Origin: Selenomonadales bacterium
GTDB taxonomy: Bacteria; Bacillota; Negativicutes; Selenomonadales; Selenomonadaceae
Assembly: GCA_900769615.1 (NCBI GenBank)
Contig: CAAGHH010000026.1
Coordinates: 177,472 to 241,471, forward strand
Direction: 5' to 3'
DNA: 64,000 nt
A program made the translations under genes and the position numbers. How positions within the stretch are numbered: position 1 is the first letter of the stretch; each line of letters opens with the position of its first letter. The notes beneath the pieces were generated by a model. It was not told where the DNA came from. It ran no database searches and saw only the letters and a program-made list of their open reading frames with translations. This document shows positions 1 to 8,113 of the stretch, piece after piece.

Positions 1-2
1 TT

Positions 3-170
3 AATATGTCAGAGCTTTTATTTAAGGAAAATACTATAGTATTTAATGATGCAATACAAACAACAGCAGCTAAGCGGCCACCATTAAAAGTGATAAAAAA
101 CAACGATGACGTGCCTAATAAAATGAATACTATTGATAAGCAACGAAAAAATTTACATATAATAAAATAA
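3..170 (+). CDS. C-terminal fragment of an unrecognised protein
   Basis: An open frame enters from the window edge and stops with TAA at 168-170. The visible part is about 55 hydrophilic, Lys/Asn-rich residues ending in LHIIK. An ATG lies at position 6, but too little sequence precedes it to judge whether it is a start. I recognise no family. It sits between the window edge and a tRNA-Leu, on the side of the tRNA 3' end, which is where integrated elements often lie; that placement is only suggestive. Confidence 0.35.
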   Translation, partial: NMSELLFKENTIVFNDAIQTTAAKRPPLKVIKNNDDVPNKMNTIDKQRKNLHIIK

Positions 171-195
171 GAATAAGCTCATCAGAACAAGTTGG

Positions 196-260
196 TGATA
201 TGCTCCCTTATAGGCAGACAAGTAAAATAATAAAAACTTGTTGCCTGGAAGGGAGCATAT
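196..260 (+). mobile_element. Degenerate IS3-family left-end hairpin (solo remnant)
   Basis: The stretch starts TGATATGCTCCC and folds into a long hairpin (arms about 200-223 and 237-258, with GGGAGCAT closing the 3' arm). It matches the layout at 63923-64000, including the AATAATAAAA loop, but the ATG that begins the transposase there is destroyed here (TTTTAGTAG). I read it as an orphan IS end. Arm differences between the two copies are partly compensatory. Confidence 0.5.
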
Positions 261-307
261 TTTAGTAGTTTAGGGTAGGGTTACAGCAGCTATTAAAAAT
301 GGACACG

Positions 308-335
308 AAAAAAGACTTCGTAAATGCTTACGAAG
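308..335 (-). terminator. Rho-independent terminator of tRNA-Leu
   Basis: A perfect 8-bp stem (CTTCGTAA/TTACGAAG, 4-nt loop) is followed on the minus strand by a T-rich run (308-313). It lies 15 bases past the CCA end of the tRNA. Confidence 0.8.
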
Positions 336-350
336 CCTTGTATTTGCTAA

Positions 351-437
351 TGGTGCCGGTGATCGGACTTGAACCGATACGTTGTTGCCAACGGCAGATT
401 TTGAGTCTGCTGCGTCTGCCAATTCCGCCACACCGGC
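351..437 (-). tRNA. tRNA-Leu (anticodon CAA)
   Basis: The reverse complement starts GCCGGTG and ends CACCGGC-A-CCA, giving a 7-bp acceptor stem and an encoded CCA. The anticodon stem GCAGA/TCTGC encloses loop CTCAAAA, so the anticodon is CAA and reads UUG. A long variable arm (CGTTGGCAACAACG) marks a class II tRNA, as expected for leucine. The T arm reads ATCGG-TTCAAGT-CCGAT. Confidence 0.93.
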
Positions 438-627
438 GTGTTAACGATTTATCACAATCTCTTGTGTATCATCAACATGTAATATTATAGCAAGCGTTTT
501 TTAGTTTGTCAAATGTTTTTTGAAAAAATTATTATACATTTTAGGCATAACAAAACATCAGATATAGGTATTAGCTTTGCTGACTGATATAGCGTATACT
601 TTAAATAAAAGAAAGGGGATTTTGATT

Positions 628-1047
628 ATGACATTAAGCGATATATTACAACAGAGCCCATTTGCTATTGGTGGCGAGAATGTAAATTATGCCCAATATT
701 TTGATGGCAAAAGCTATCTTAATATGTTATCAACTCAGCAGGTAGTTATAGGTAATGTAACTTTCGAAGCTGGTTGTCGTAACCATTGGCATATTCATCA
801 TGCCAAGAGTGGTGGCGGACAGCTGCTGATAGTGACGGCTGGACGTGGCTATTACCAGGAATGGGGCAAGCCGGTACAGGAACTAAGGCCGGGGGATGTG
901 GTACATATTCCAGCTGAGGTTAAGCATTGGCATGGTGCTGCACCAAATTCAGCTTTTCAGCATTTAGCGATAGAGATAGCAGGGGAAGAAACAAGTAACG
1001 AGTGGTGTGAACCCGTGGCTGAAGCTGAATATGTAAAATTGTCCTAA
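628..1047 (+). CDS. Cupin-domain protein
   Basis: A 139-residue single-domain cupin. Motif 1 appears as HWHIHHAKSGGGQLLIVTAG (metal-binding His plus the G-rich strand), followed by PGDVVHIPAEVKHWHGA as motif 2. Small cupins of this type sit beside carboxymuconolactone decarboxylase-like proteins, as here (next gene, 24 bp downstream). The start at 628 is chosen because GAAAGGGG lies 8 bases upstream; an upstream in-frame extension lacks a ribosome site. The substrate is unknown. Confidence 0.85.
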   Translation: MTLSDILQQSPFAIGGENVNYAQYFDGKSYLNMLSTQQVVIGNVTFEAGCRNHWHIHHAKSGGGQLLIVTAGRGYYQEWGKPVQELRPGDVVHIPAEVKHWHGAAPNSAFQHLAIEIAGEETSNEWCEPVAEAEYVKLS

Positions 1048-1071
1048 AGTTATTGACTTAGGAGATAGAAA

Positions 1072-1515
1072 ATGAATTTTAAACAAAAAGTGATTGCTGT
1101 CTCAGCATTAATATTGTTTAGCGTAATCAATCTAGTGAATGTGGAGGCAAATAAAATGACTAATAATGATGAAAATAAATCGTCTGTAAAGATCGTTCAG
1201 ACAGCTGGTCGTGAACAGCTTGGTGAGTTTGCACCGGATTTTGCTCGTTACAATGATGAGATTCTTTTTGGTGAAGTTTGGTCAAAAAATGATGTTTTAT
1301 CACTACATGACAGAAGTATGATTACAGTTTCGACGTTGATAGCGTCAGGTATAACCGATGGTTCATTGAAATATCATATTACTAATGCCAAGAATAATGG
1401 GGTAACTAAGGCTGAAATGGCAGAACTTATCACTCAAGTAGCTTTTTATGGTGGCTGGCCAAAAGCCTGGGCAGCTTTTAATTATGCTAAAGAAATTTAT
1501 GCTGATGAGAAGTGA
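1072..1515 (+). CDS. Exported carboxymuconolactone-decarboxylase-family protein
   Basis: A 147-residue protein: a hydrophobic N-terminal segment (about residues 5-22, signal peptide or anchor) followed by a CMD/AhpD-like helical domain. The core resembles the family: SMITVSTLIASG, then EMAELITQVAFYGGWPKAWAA. It forms a likely operon with the cupin (24 bp upstream) and overlaps the LysR gene start region. The family includes decarboxylases and peroxidase-like enzymes. I see no CxxC redox pair, so AhpD-type peroxidase activity is unlikely. Export is unusual for the family and rests on the N-terminal sequence alone. Confidence 0.75.
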   Translation: MNFKQKVIAVSALILFSVINLVNVEANKMTNNDENKSSVKIVQTAGREQLGEFAPDFARYNDEILFGEVWSKNDVLSLHDRSMITVSTLIASGITDGSLKYHITNAKNNGVTKAEMAELITQVAFYGGWPKAWAAFNYAKEIYADEK

Positions 1516-1520
1516 AAACT

Positions 1521-2408
1521 ATGGAATTACGGGTTATACAATATTTTTTAGCTGTAGCAAGAGAAGAAAATATAACGCGAGCGGCGGAATCGTTGCATAT
1601 AACACAGCCAACCCTTTCTAGACAGTTACATCAGTTAGAAGCGGAGCTTGGTGTTACCTTGTTTGAACGTAGTAACCATCGAGTATTTCTGACTGAGGAC
1701 GGCATGTTATTTCGGCGACGGGCTCAAGAAATTGTTGATTTAGTACAAAAAACACGTGAAGAATTTTTCAATGCTGAAGGAAAACTTGCGGGGACCATAA
1801 CTATTGGTGCTGGTGAAACGTATAACATGGAAATTTTAGCAAGTTGGATGCATGATTTTAGATTGCAGCATCCTTTAGTTAATTTTAAGGTGCAAAGCAA
1901 TACGGCTGACATAATTAAGGAAAATATAGAAAAAGGAATTGTGGATATCGGCCTTTTAATGGAACCAGTGGATACTTCTCGTTATGAAGTATTGCGTATG
2001 CCCCAAAAGGAAGCATTGGGAGTAGTAGTTACTGCTGATGACGAGCTGGCAACGAAAAAAGAAATAGTTCCCCAGGATTTGGCTGGTCGCTCAGTTATAG
2101 TGCCAGCTAGAGAAGAAGTGCAAATGAATCTGAAAAAATGGTTCAGCACGATTTATGATGATATAGATGTAACAGCTACCTATAATTTGAATTTTAATGC
2201 TATCCTTATGGTTAAACAGCATGTGGGAGTATTGATTACTTTGGATTTTCGCCTGTTAGACGATAATTTAAGATTTATTCCTTTAAAGAATATGCAATTA
2301 GTAGAATCAGTTATAGTATGGAAGAAACAATGCTTATTATCGCCATTAGTACAATGTTTTATAAAATGGTGTAGAATGCAAAATTTAGCTAGCTCGGCTG
2401 GAAGGTGA
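1521..2408 (+). CDS. LysR-family transcriptional regulator
   Basis: The N-terminal winged HTH is unmistakable (MELRVIQYFLAVAREENITR, then ESLHITQPTLSRQLHQLE), followed by a type 2 periplasmic-binding-like effector domain to about residue 290. I prefer the ATG at 1521 to the GTG at 1512: GAGAAG lies 8 bases upstream and LysR proteins usually begin at MELR. It follows the CMD gene directly and the flavodoxin ORF begins at its stop, so the four genes look co-transcribed. The likely role is control of this redox/cupin cluster; that is inference. Confidence 0.85.
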   Translation: MELRVIQYFLAVAREENITRAAESLHITQPTLSRQLHQLEAELGVTLFERSNHRVFLTEDGMLFRRRAQEIVDLVQKTREEFFNAEGKLAGTITIGAGETYNMEILASWMHDFRLQHPLVNFKVQSNTADIIKENIEKGIVDIGLLMEPVDTSRYEVLRMPQKEALGVVVTADDELATKKEIVPQDLAGRSVIVPAREEVQMNLKKWFSTIYDDIDVTATYNLNFNAILMVKQHVGVLITLDFRLLDDNLRFIPLKNMQLVESVIVWKKQCLLSPLVQCFIKWCRMQNLASSAGR

Positions 2409-2413
2409 TTATT

Positions 2414-3049
2414 ATGAAACTGTTATCCAAGATATTTTGTTTATTAGCATTAATGGTCATTTTGTTAAATGTTGTTGCTTGTGGCATAACAAGTCAGTCA
2501 ACAACTAAAGACGGTCAGCAAATAGCTAGCGATGGTTCGGAGGATAATAAAATGAATAATGATAAACAAGTATTAGTAGCATATTTTTCGTGTACTGGTA
2601 ATACTAGACAGTTGGCTAAGAACGCGGCTAAAGCTTTAAATGCGGATTTATATGAAATTAAACCGGAACAATCGTATACTGGAGCAGATCTTAACTATTA
2701 TGATAAAAATTCACGTTCTACGAAGGAAATGAAAGATGAAAAAGCTCGTCCAGCTATTAATGGGAAAATAGCTGATTTTGAGCAGTATAAAACTATAATT
2801 GTAGCTTATCCAATTTGGTGGGATAAGGCACCGCGTATATTAGATACTTTCATGGAAAGTTATGATTTTTAGGGTAAGACTATGGCAGCTATTGCTACCT
2901 CAGGTGGCAGTGGTATCGGTAATAGTGATAAAGAACTGGCAGAATTAGGGAAAAACCTAACCAATTGGAAAGAAGGCAAGGTGTTAGCACCAGATACTTC
3001 AGTAGATGAGCTTAAAAAATGGTTTACTCAAAATGGAATTCTGCATTAA
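2414..3049 (+). pseudogene. Flavodoxin-like lipoprotein interrupted by an in-frame TAG
   Basis: The N-terminus is a lipoprotein signal (hydrophobic stretch ending VVAC). The flavodoxin fold then starts VLVAYFSCTGNTRQLAKNAA, the FMN phosphate-binding loop, and runs to IWWDKAPRILDTFMESYDF. A TAG at 2870-2872 stops it, but the same frame continues with GKTMAAIATSGGSGIGNSDK and DELKKWFTQNGILH to TAA at 3047-3049. This restores the usual flavodoxin length. A single substitution in a sense codon explains it. Unless TAG is suppressed, the product is truncated by about 58 residues. Confidence 0.8.
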
Positions 3050-3095
3050 TTTTATTATTTTGAGGCAAATGCATTATTTTTAGGAAGTGGTGGCT

Positions 3096-3323
3096 ATGGG
3101 AAAAGAAAATTTGAAACAGAAAAAAATAACTTGTTGTGCAGTTTTTTTAGGGTTAGTTGTATTTTCTTTGGGTTATTGTACACTTTATCTAGCTAGTGTA
3201 ACTCAGAAGGATTATATTTCTCCTGTTGAATACCAGCGTTTGTCACAAGAAATTGTTGAGCAGAGTATAAAACCTGATATAACAGTGAAAAACTGTGAAG
3301 TGACGTGTGACTGTTATCAGTAA
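3096..3323 (+). CDS. Small single-pass membrane protein, unknown
   Basis: A 75-residue protein with a short basic N-terminus, one transmembrane helix (about residues 11-31, CCAVFLGLVVFSLGYCTLYL) and a polar tail with four cysteines near the C-terminus (NCEVTCDC). The start at 3096 is preferred over a GTG at 3087 because the latter overlaps the GGAAGTGG ribosome site. I recognise no family. Confidence 0.55.
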   Translation: MGKENLKQKKITCCAVFLGLVVFSLGYCTLYLASVTQKDYISPVEYQRLSQEIVEQSIKPDITVKNCEVTCDCYQ

Positions 3324-3355
3324 AAATAAAATCTTATGTATACAATTGTAGATGC

Positions 3356-3384
3356 TTTACAAACGGTTGTATCTGTGATAATAT
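3356..3384 (+). promoter_or_regulatory. Promoter for the glutamine synthetase leader
   Basis: TTTACA and TAATAT are separated by 17 bases. This places a start site just ahead of the structured leader at 3411-3480. Confidence 0.5.
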
Positions 3385-3410
3385 AATCATTGTCAAAAGC
3401 AAATAGACAT

Positions 3411-3480
3411 TGGCAATGGAGCCATGCAGGATATTGATTCCAATCGGATAAGTGTTGTTACACTGCTGATTAGGTTTTTT
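3411..3480 (+). promoter_or_regulatory. Candidate ANTAR-type antitermination leader plus terminator
   Basis: Hairpin 1 is TGGC-[AATGGA]-GCCA (3411-3424): a six-base loop with A at position 1 and G at position 4, the ANTAR target signature. A second loop ATTGAT (3433-3438), also A1/G4, is flanked by GGA/TCC. The 3' side of that stem (3439-3441) overlaps the 5' arm CCAATC (3440-3445) of a terminator closed by GATTAGG (3468-3474) and TTTTTT. Forming hairpin 2 would therefore break the terminator, as in known ANTAR systems. Hairpin 2 needs a bulged T and is weak. No ANTAR protein is encoded in the window. Confidence 0.5.
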
Positions 3481-3520
3481 CTGTGTGGCTTTTATTTTAT
3501 TGTAAAGAAAAGGATGGTAC

Positions 3521-5410
3521 ATGATGGACAATTTACTCTATGTGATTCCGGCAAATTCTACCAAAGAAGAAGTTTTAGAACTGGTAAAAGCGCATGATGA
3601 AATCAAATTCGTTTCCTTGGTCGGCATTGATATGGCTGGTAATGATACGGATGAAAAAATTCCAGTTCGTATTTTCCTTAAGGATATTGATGATTTTTAT
3701 GCTGGTACAGCTGTTCAGACTGATGGTTCTTCGGTAGTTCTTACTGGTATTGCTACGCTTAACAATGCCAAGGTTGATATGCCGGTTGACCCGACGGTTA
3801 ATTGGTTTGTTGATTATAATATGGAAAATTATGATGCTGAAACGGATAAGCCGATTGGTACGCTGCGTATCCCATCATTCCTCGTGCATGAAGGCAAGCG
3901 TGTTGATTCCCGTGCTGTATTAGCTGATACTTTAACTTATGTAAAAAAAGGTTTGCTTGATTTATTTAAGAAAAACCCGAAGATGTCCGGCCTTGAGAGT
4001 GTAAATGGTGCTGATGTAACTGATATTCAGTTTACTTCAGCAACTGAGCTTGAGTTTTGGGTAAAGACGCCGCTTGAAGAAGCTGCTATTGAAGAAATGT
4101 CAGCTTCACAGGTTATGCAGGAGCAGTATTGGGAACGCCTTCATGGTGCAGTTCGTACGGCAATGGAGACTTGCTTGCTTGAAATTGAAAAATATGGTCT
4201 GAAAGTAGAGATGGGTCATAAAGAAGTTGGTGGTCTTAAGGCTCAAATTAATGAAAGTGGTCAGATGACGCATGTTTGTGAGCAGCTTGAGATTGACTGG
4301 CGCTTTGCTGATGCTGTTCAGGCAGCTGATAACGAAATTTTCGTTCGTACGGTAGTTAAAGAAGTATTCCGGGCTATGGGGCTTGAGGTAAGCTTTAAGG
4401 CTAAACCGATGATTGGTTTGGCAGGTAACGGCGAACACACTCATATCGGCATGGCTGCTGTTACTAAGGATGGTAAATTGCACAACCTCTTTACGGCTGA
4501 TGATCAGAAGAAAGATTTCATGAGCTCAGTTGGTTATGGTGCTATCATGGGTATGCTTAAAAATTATGAAGCTATCAACCCATTTGTATCAGCTACGAAT
4601 GATTCACTCAATCGTCTGAAACCAGGTTTTGAAGCTCCGATTTGCGTTGTTACTTCCTTCGGTACGGATCCAGCTCAGCCATCCCGTAACCGTACTATTC
4701 TCGCAGGTCTTATCCGTGACCTTACCAACCCGTATGCTACGCGTTTTGAGCTCCGTGCTTGCAACCCGTATACTAATACTTACTTAGTATTGGCTGCAAT
4801 TTATTCAGCTTGCTTTGATGGTATCAAAGCGGCTGTTACGCATACGACGGATGAGCTTTTGAACGAGATTTCGAAAGATGCTGGTGAAACTGGGTTCTAT
4901 CTGGAAAAAGAGCGGGCTTATCGCAGTGAAGATGATGTATTTGAAGATTATACAGATGAAGAACGCGATCGTCTTTTTGGTGCTCCACCAGCTACGGTTT
5001 GGGAGAACATGCAGAACTTTGAGAACTATCCAGAGAAGAAAGCTGTTGTTACCGCTGGCGGTGCTTTGAATGATAAGATTATCAACGCTTTCCGTGATGG
5101 CGCACTCCTCCGCTGGAAGACAGAGCTTATTTCGCGTATCATTCCGGAAAACCGTGATATCGTACGGAAAGCTAAAGAAATTAAGGCTGATTTCGTAACG
5201 GATCAGGATTCCTACAATTGGAATAAGATTAATGGTATTCGTACGTATCTTGCTAAAGATAGTATTGATGAAAAATCACTATTTACACTCCTTATCAATG
5301 CACTCAATGAAGGCGATTATGCAATTGCATCTGGTTTGCAGGTTGAGATGTATGATAAAGTTGAAGAGCTTAAAGCTCTTTATGACAGCTATAGCAAGAA
5401 CATGATTTGA
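3521..5410 (+). CDS. glnA: Glutamine synthetase, long form
   Basis: A 629-residue ATP-dependent glutamate-ammonia ligase. The beta-grasp region comes first, then catalytic motifs: ATELEFWV (metal-binding Glu), GHKEVGGLKAQI, GNGEHTHIGM (ATP/metal His), NRLKPGFEAP, PSRNRTILAG and RFELRACNPYTNTYL. It is longer than the usual 440-470 residue GlnA and shorter than GlnN type III (over 700), with an extra C-terminal helical region after about residue 510. AAAGGATGG precedes the tandem ATGs. Expression is probably nitrogen-controlled through the leader at 3411-3480. Confidence 0.9.
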   Translation: MMDNLLYVIPANSTKEEVLELVKAHDEIKFVSLVGIDMAGNDTDEKIPVRIFLKDIDDFYAGTAVQTDGSSVVLTGIATLNNAKVDMPVDPTVNWFVDYNMENYDAETDKPIGTLRIPSFLVHEGKRVDSRAVLADTLTYVKKGLLDLFKKNPKMSGLESVNGADVTDIQFTSATELEFWVKTPLEEAAIEEMSASQVMQEQYWERLHGAVRTAMETCLLEIEKYGLKVEMGHKEVGGLKAQINESGQMTHVCEQLEIDWRFADAVQAADNEIFVRTVVKEVFRAMGLEVSFKAKPMIGLAGNGEHTHIGMAAVTKDGKLHNLFTADDQKKDFMSSVGYGAIMGMLKNYEAINPFVSATNDSLNRLKPGFEAPICVVTSFGTDPAQPSRNRTILAGLIRDLTNPYATRFELRACNPYTNTYLVLAAIYSACFDGIKAAVTHTTDELLNEISKDAGETGFYLEKERAYRSEDDVFEDYTDEERDRLFGAPPATVWENMQNFENYPEKKAVVTAGGALNDKIINAFRDGALLRWKTELISRIIPENRDIVRKAKEIKADFVTDQDSYNWNKINGIRTYLAKDSIDEKSLFTLLINALNEGDYAIASGLQVEMYDKVEELKALYDSYSKNMI

Positions 5411-5446
5411 TAGAATTTGACCATAGTATAATCCTTTTATAAATTG

Positions 5447-5482
5447 CAAGCCGATGTCTTATGATATCGGCTTGTATTTTTT
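5447..5482 (+). terminator. Terminator after glnA
   Basis: A perfect 9-bp stem (CAAGCCGAT/ATCGGCTTG) is followed by TATTTTTT. Confidence 0.9.
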
Positions 5483-5589
5483 GTTATATTCCCAAACAGC
5501 ATGATAAATCAGTTTGACAGTGGGTATGATTACCTTTAAAATGAAGTGTAACAACAATTCTAATACTATAATGGTAGGAGGTGGCGAAG

Positions 5590-5772
5590 ATGGATATGAG
5601 TATTGCAGCTTTATCAGTAGGGATGCATCAGAGCCAGGCGGCGCAGGATATGGGCGTAGCGGTTTTGAAAATGGCTATGGATACAGCCGAGAGTGGCACG
5701 ACTGAGCTTTTAGATGAAATGGCGGAAAGCCTTGATCCTAATTTAGGTCAAAGCATTGATATTATGGCATAA
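5590..5772 (+). CDS. yjfB: YjfB-family small putative motility protein
   Basis: A 60-residue protein with the pattern of the YjfB/putative motility protein family: a start MDMSIAALSVGMHQSQAAQD, then VAVLKMAMDT, and a C-terminal LDPNLGQSIDIMA. The ATG at 5590 sits 8 bases after AGGAGG and is preferred over the GTG at 5581, which overlaps that site. The gene stands alone between two terminators. Its molecular role is not established; the family often accompanies flagellar genes, none of which lie here. Confidence 0.75.
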   Translation: MDMSIAALSVGMHQSQAAQDMGVAVLKMAMDTAESGTTELLDEMAESLDPNLGQSIDIMA

Positions 5773-5815
5773 AAAAGCGTCAGGCATTAATTTTGATGTG
5801 ACCGCAAGTTAGACT

Positions 5816-5849
5816 AAGCGTAGCAGCTATCATGCTGTTGCGCTTTTTT
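5816..5849 (+). terminator. Terminator after yjfB
   Basis: An imperfect stem AAGCGTAGCAG/CTGTTGCGCTT is followed by TTTTTT. Confidence 0.75.
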
Positions 5850-5924
5850 CTTTATTCATTGTACATGATGTTATATGCTGAAACATGAAAGCATTGTTGA
5901 TTTATTTTATTTTAGTTTAGTTAG

Positions 5925-5966
5925 TAAGAAAGCTCGTACTAATTAATTTAAGTACGAGCTTTCTTA
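5925..5966 (-). terminator. Perfect 16-bp hairpin at the end of the OadA-like gene
   Basis: Arms 5925-5940 and 5951-5966 (TAAGAAAGCTCGTACT and its complement) are perfectly paired with a 10-base AT-only loop. It lies 18 bases beyond the stop of the leftward gene. The T run on that side is weak, so it may act mainly as a transcript-protecting end. Confidence 0.7.
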
Positions 5967-5983
5967 TGAAAGAGGTTATGTGA

Positions 5984-7372
5984 TTAAGCTTTTTTGTAAG
6001 CGGTGATTGGCTGATAATGTTTTTGGAAGAATTCTTCAGCTACCTGTGGGAAAAGGGCGTAGGAGAGAACATCTTCCTCAGACGGGTTCAAGAAGCCTTT
6101 CTCTTTGAGTTCAGCTTCAAATTCAGCAAAGGTTTTAGCTTTAGCGTCTTCTAGCGAGCAATCATCAATAATGTCCTCTGGAGCGATGCCTAAGGTCTTG
6201 GTGAGGAAGTCACGGTCAATAGCTACTGGCGTGCGGCCAAATTTGCCTCTAGCCAGGTCTTTAAATTCTCTTGGTACCATCTTATAACGTTCACCGCTCA
6301 TGACGTTGAACGTAGCCATAGTACCTACAATCTGCGAGGACGGCGTGACCAATGGCGGATAACCAAGGTCTTTACGGACGCGTGGCATTTCATCCAATAG
6401 GTCTTGATATTTGTCTTCCATGCCAGCTTCTTTTAGCTGATTGGCAAGGTTAGAGAGCATACCGCCAGGAATTTGGAAGTCCAGTACATTAGGATTGATG
6501 TCAAAGTAACCTTTAAGATTAAATTCATTAATTATGCGTTTTTTTACGGCGAGGAAATGTTTGGAAATCGGCGTTAGTTTTTGAACGTCAATACCAGTAT
6601 CATAGGGCGTGCCTTCCAAAGCGCGAATCATGGTTTCAGTGCAAGGCTGGGAAGTATCAGAGGAAAATGGTGCCAAAGCGGTATCAATAACATCAACCCC
6701 AGCTTCGATAGCTTTTAAATAGGTAGCATGACCAAAACCTGAGGTGCAGTGAGTATGAAGCTCAACTGGAATATCAAGTGCAGCTTTTAGCTTCTTAACG
6801 AGGTCTTCAGCTACATAGGGCTTTAAAAGGCCTGACATATCTTTAATACAAATAGAATGACAGCCCATTGCCTGTAATTCTTTAGCGAGTTCAACGAAGG
6901 TTTCATTAGTATGCACTGGACTTACAGTATATACCAGGCAGCCCTGTACTTCTGGTTTTTCGGGACAGTTAAGAGCAGCGTTTATAGCAACTTTTAAATT
7001 GCGAACATCATTTAAGGCATCAAAAATACGAAATACACCAACACCATGAGCAGAGGCTTTTTGGACAAATTTTTCCACAACATCGTTGGAATAATGGTTA
7101 TAACCTAAAAGATTCTGACCACGCAAGAGCATCTGAATAGGAGTGTTAAGATGCTCTTTCAGTGTATCGAGCCGCTGCCAAGGGTCTTCGTCCAAAAAAC
7201 GCAGACAAGTATCAAAAGTCGCACCGCCCCAAGCCTCGAGAGCTTTGTAGCCGACGGCATCGAGTGCTTCAAGCTGTGGTAACATATCATTAATGCGCAT
7301 ACGAGTTGCGCAAAGTGACTGATGACCATCGCGAAGCACGGTTTCCATGATTTGTACTGGTTTCGTATTCAT
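5984..7372 (-). CDS. oadA: OadA/pyruvate-carboxylase-B type carboxyltransferase, no biotin domain
   Basis: A 462-residue protein with the carboxyltransferase TIM barrel (METVLRDGHQSLCATRMR at the N-terminus, then ELHTHCTSGFGHATYLKA with metal-binding HxH) and the conserved helical domain (DINPNVLDFQIPGGMLSNL). It moves a carboxyl group between oxaloacetate/pyruvate and biotin. The usual C-terminal biotinyl domain with MKM is absent; the protein ends ITAYKKA. A separate biotin carrier must be encoded elsewhere. The ATG at 7372 follows GAGGAGAG; a GTG at 7381 is less likely. Transcribed alone. Confidence 0.88.
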   Translation of the reverse strand: MNTKPVQIMETVLRDGHQSLCATRMRINDMLPQLEALDAVGYKALEAWGGATFDTCLRFLDEDPWQRLDTLKEHLNTPIQMLLRGQNLLGYNHYSNDVVEKFVQKASAHGVGVFRIFDALNDVRNLKVAINAALNCPEKPEVQGCLVYTVSPVHTNETFVELAKELQAMGCHSICIKDMSGLLKPYVAEDLVKKLKAALDIPVELHTHCTSGFGHATYLKAIEAGVDVIDTALAPFSSDTSQPCTETMIRALEGTPYDTGIDVQKLTPISKHFLAVKKRIINEFNLKGYFDINPNVLDFQIPGGMLSNLANQLKEAGMEDKYQDLLDEMPRVRKDLGYPPLVTPSSQIVGTMATFNVMSGERYKMVPREFKDLARGKFGRTPVAIDRDFLTKTLGIAPEDIIDDCSLEDAKAKTFAEFEAELKEKGFLNPSEEDVLSYALFPQVAEEFFQKHYQPITAYKKA

Positions 7373-7519
7373 AATAAACACTCTCCTCTGTTTATGGATG
7401 CATAAGCATAGCTTATATAATCCAGAGCTTATTTTTGTTAAAAATTAATTATAAAAATACCGTATGTCATTGTATTTACTAGGCATATTGGCAATAGAGA
7501 TAATTAACATCACAAGATT

Positions 7520-7563
7520 AGTATAGGTACTAATTTTTTTATTGTCAATCACAAATGTGATTG
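7520..7563 (-). promoter_or_regulatory. OadA-gene promoter with palindromic operator
   Basis: On the minus strand TTGACA (7543-7548) and TATACT (7520-7525) are 17 bases apart. A perfect 8-2-8 palindrome, CAATCACA-AA-TGTGATTG (7546-7563), overlaps the -35 box. The rest of the gap between the divergent genes (7373-7804) is AT-rich and shows no ORF with a ribosome site. Confidence 0.65.
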
Positions 7564-7691
7564 TTTTCTCATACTATAACTAATTAGAATAATAGATGGC
7601 GACTATTATTTCATTCGTGTTATTATTGGTATAGAATTTTAGCATAATATAAATTTTATAATATTTTTTCGTTTATTTTGAGTCAATGCTA

Positions 7692-7720
7692 TTGGTTTTT
7701 AGTTAGTGCCTTGTTATAAT
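7692..7720 (+). promoter_or_regulatory. Promoter for the ACT-PFL operon
   Basis: TTGGTT and TATAAT are separated by exactly 17 bases. The next rightward gene begins 85 bases downstream. Confidence 0.6.
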
Positions 7721-7804
7721 AAATAAAGCTACTTTGTGTTAACGCATTGTTCTATGTTTACACAATGAGCAGACATTATTCGTATTTAAAGGAGAAATGT
7801 GTAA

Positions 7805-8074
7805 ATGAAGCTTGTAGTGACAGTTGTCGGTAAGGATCGTGTCGGTATCATTGCGATGGTCAGTCAAATTTTGGCTGAGAACAATGTTAATATTCTTTCC
7901 ATCAATCAGAATATATTGGATGGTTATTTCAATATGATTTTGATTGCTGAGATTAGCAGCAGCAAAATTAAGCTGGCTGATTTGCAGAAAAAGCTGAAAG
8001 AAAGCGGTCAGGAGATTAATGTTGATATCAAGGCGCAGCATGAAGATATTTTCAATGTAATGCATAATATCTAA
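7805..8074 (+). CDS. ACT-domain protein (UPF0237 type)
   Basis: An 89-residue protein that is a single ACT ligand-binding domain (MKLVVTVVGKDRVGIIAMVS, with strand-helix-strand continuing to QEINVDIKAQ). It is paired with the PFL/UPF0210 gene 39 bp downstream; this two-gene unit is widely conserved in bacteria. The presumed role is small-molecule (amino-acid-like) sensing. No catalytic residues are expected. GGAGAAATG precedes the start. Confidence 0.85.
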   Translation: MKLVVTVVGKDRVGIIAMVSQILAENNVNILSINQNILDGYFNMILIAEISSSKIKLADLQKKLKESGQEINVDIKAQHEDIFNVMHNI

Positions 8075-8113
8075 ATCAAATAGGAAAACTGAAAGATTCA
8101 GGAGGAAGATTCT

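Noticed and set aside
351..437. tRNA-Leu as the attachment site of this prophage
   Set aside because: The prophage direct repeats are at 21.0 and 57.9 kb; no copy of the tRNA 3' end was seen elsewhere in the window.
4106..4483. Minus-strand ORF within glnA
   Set aside because: Shadow frame inside a conserved enzyme gene.
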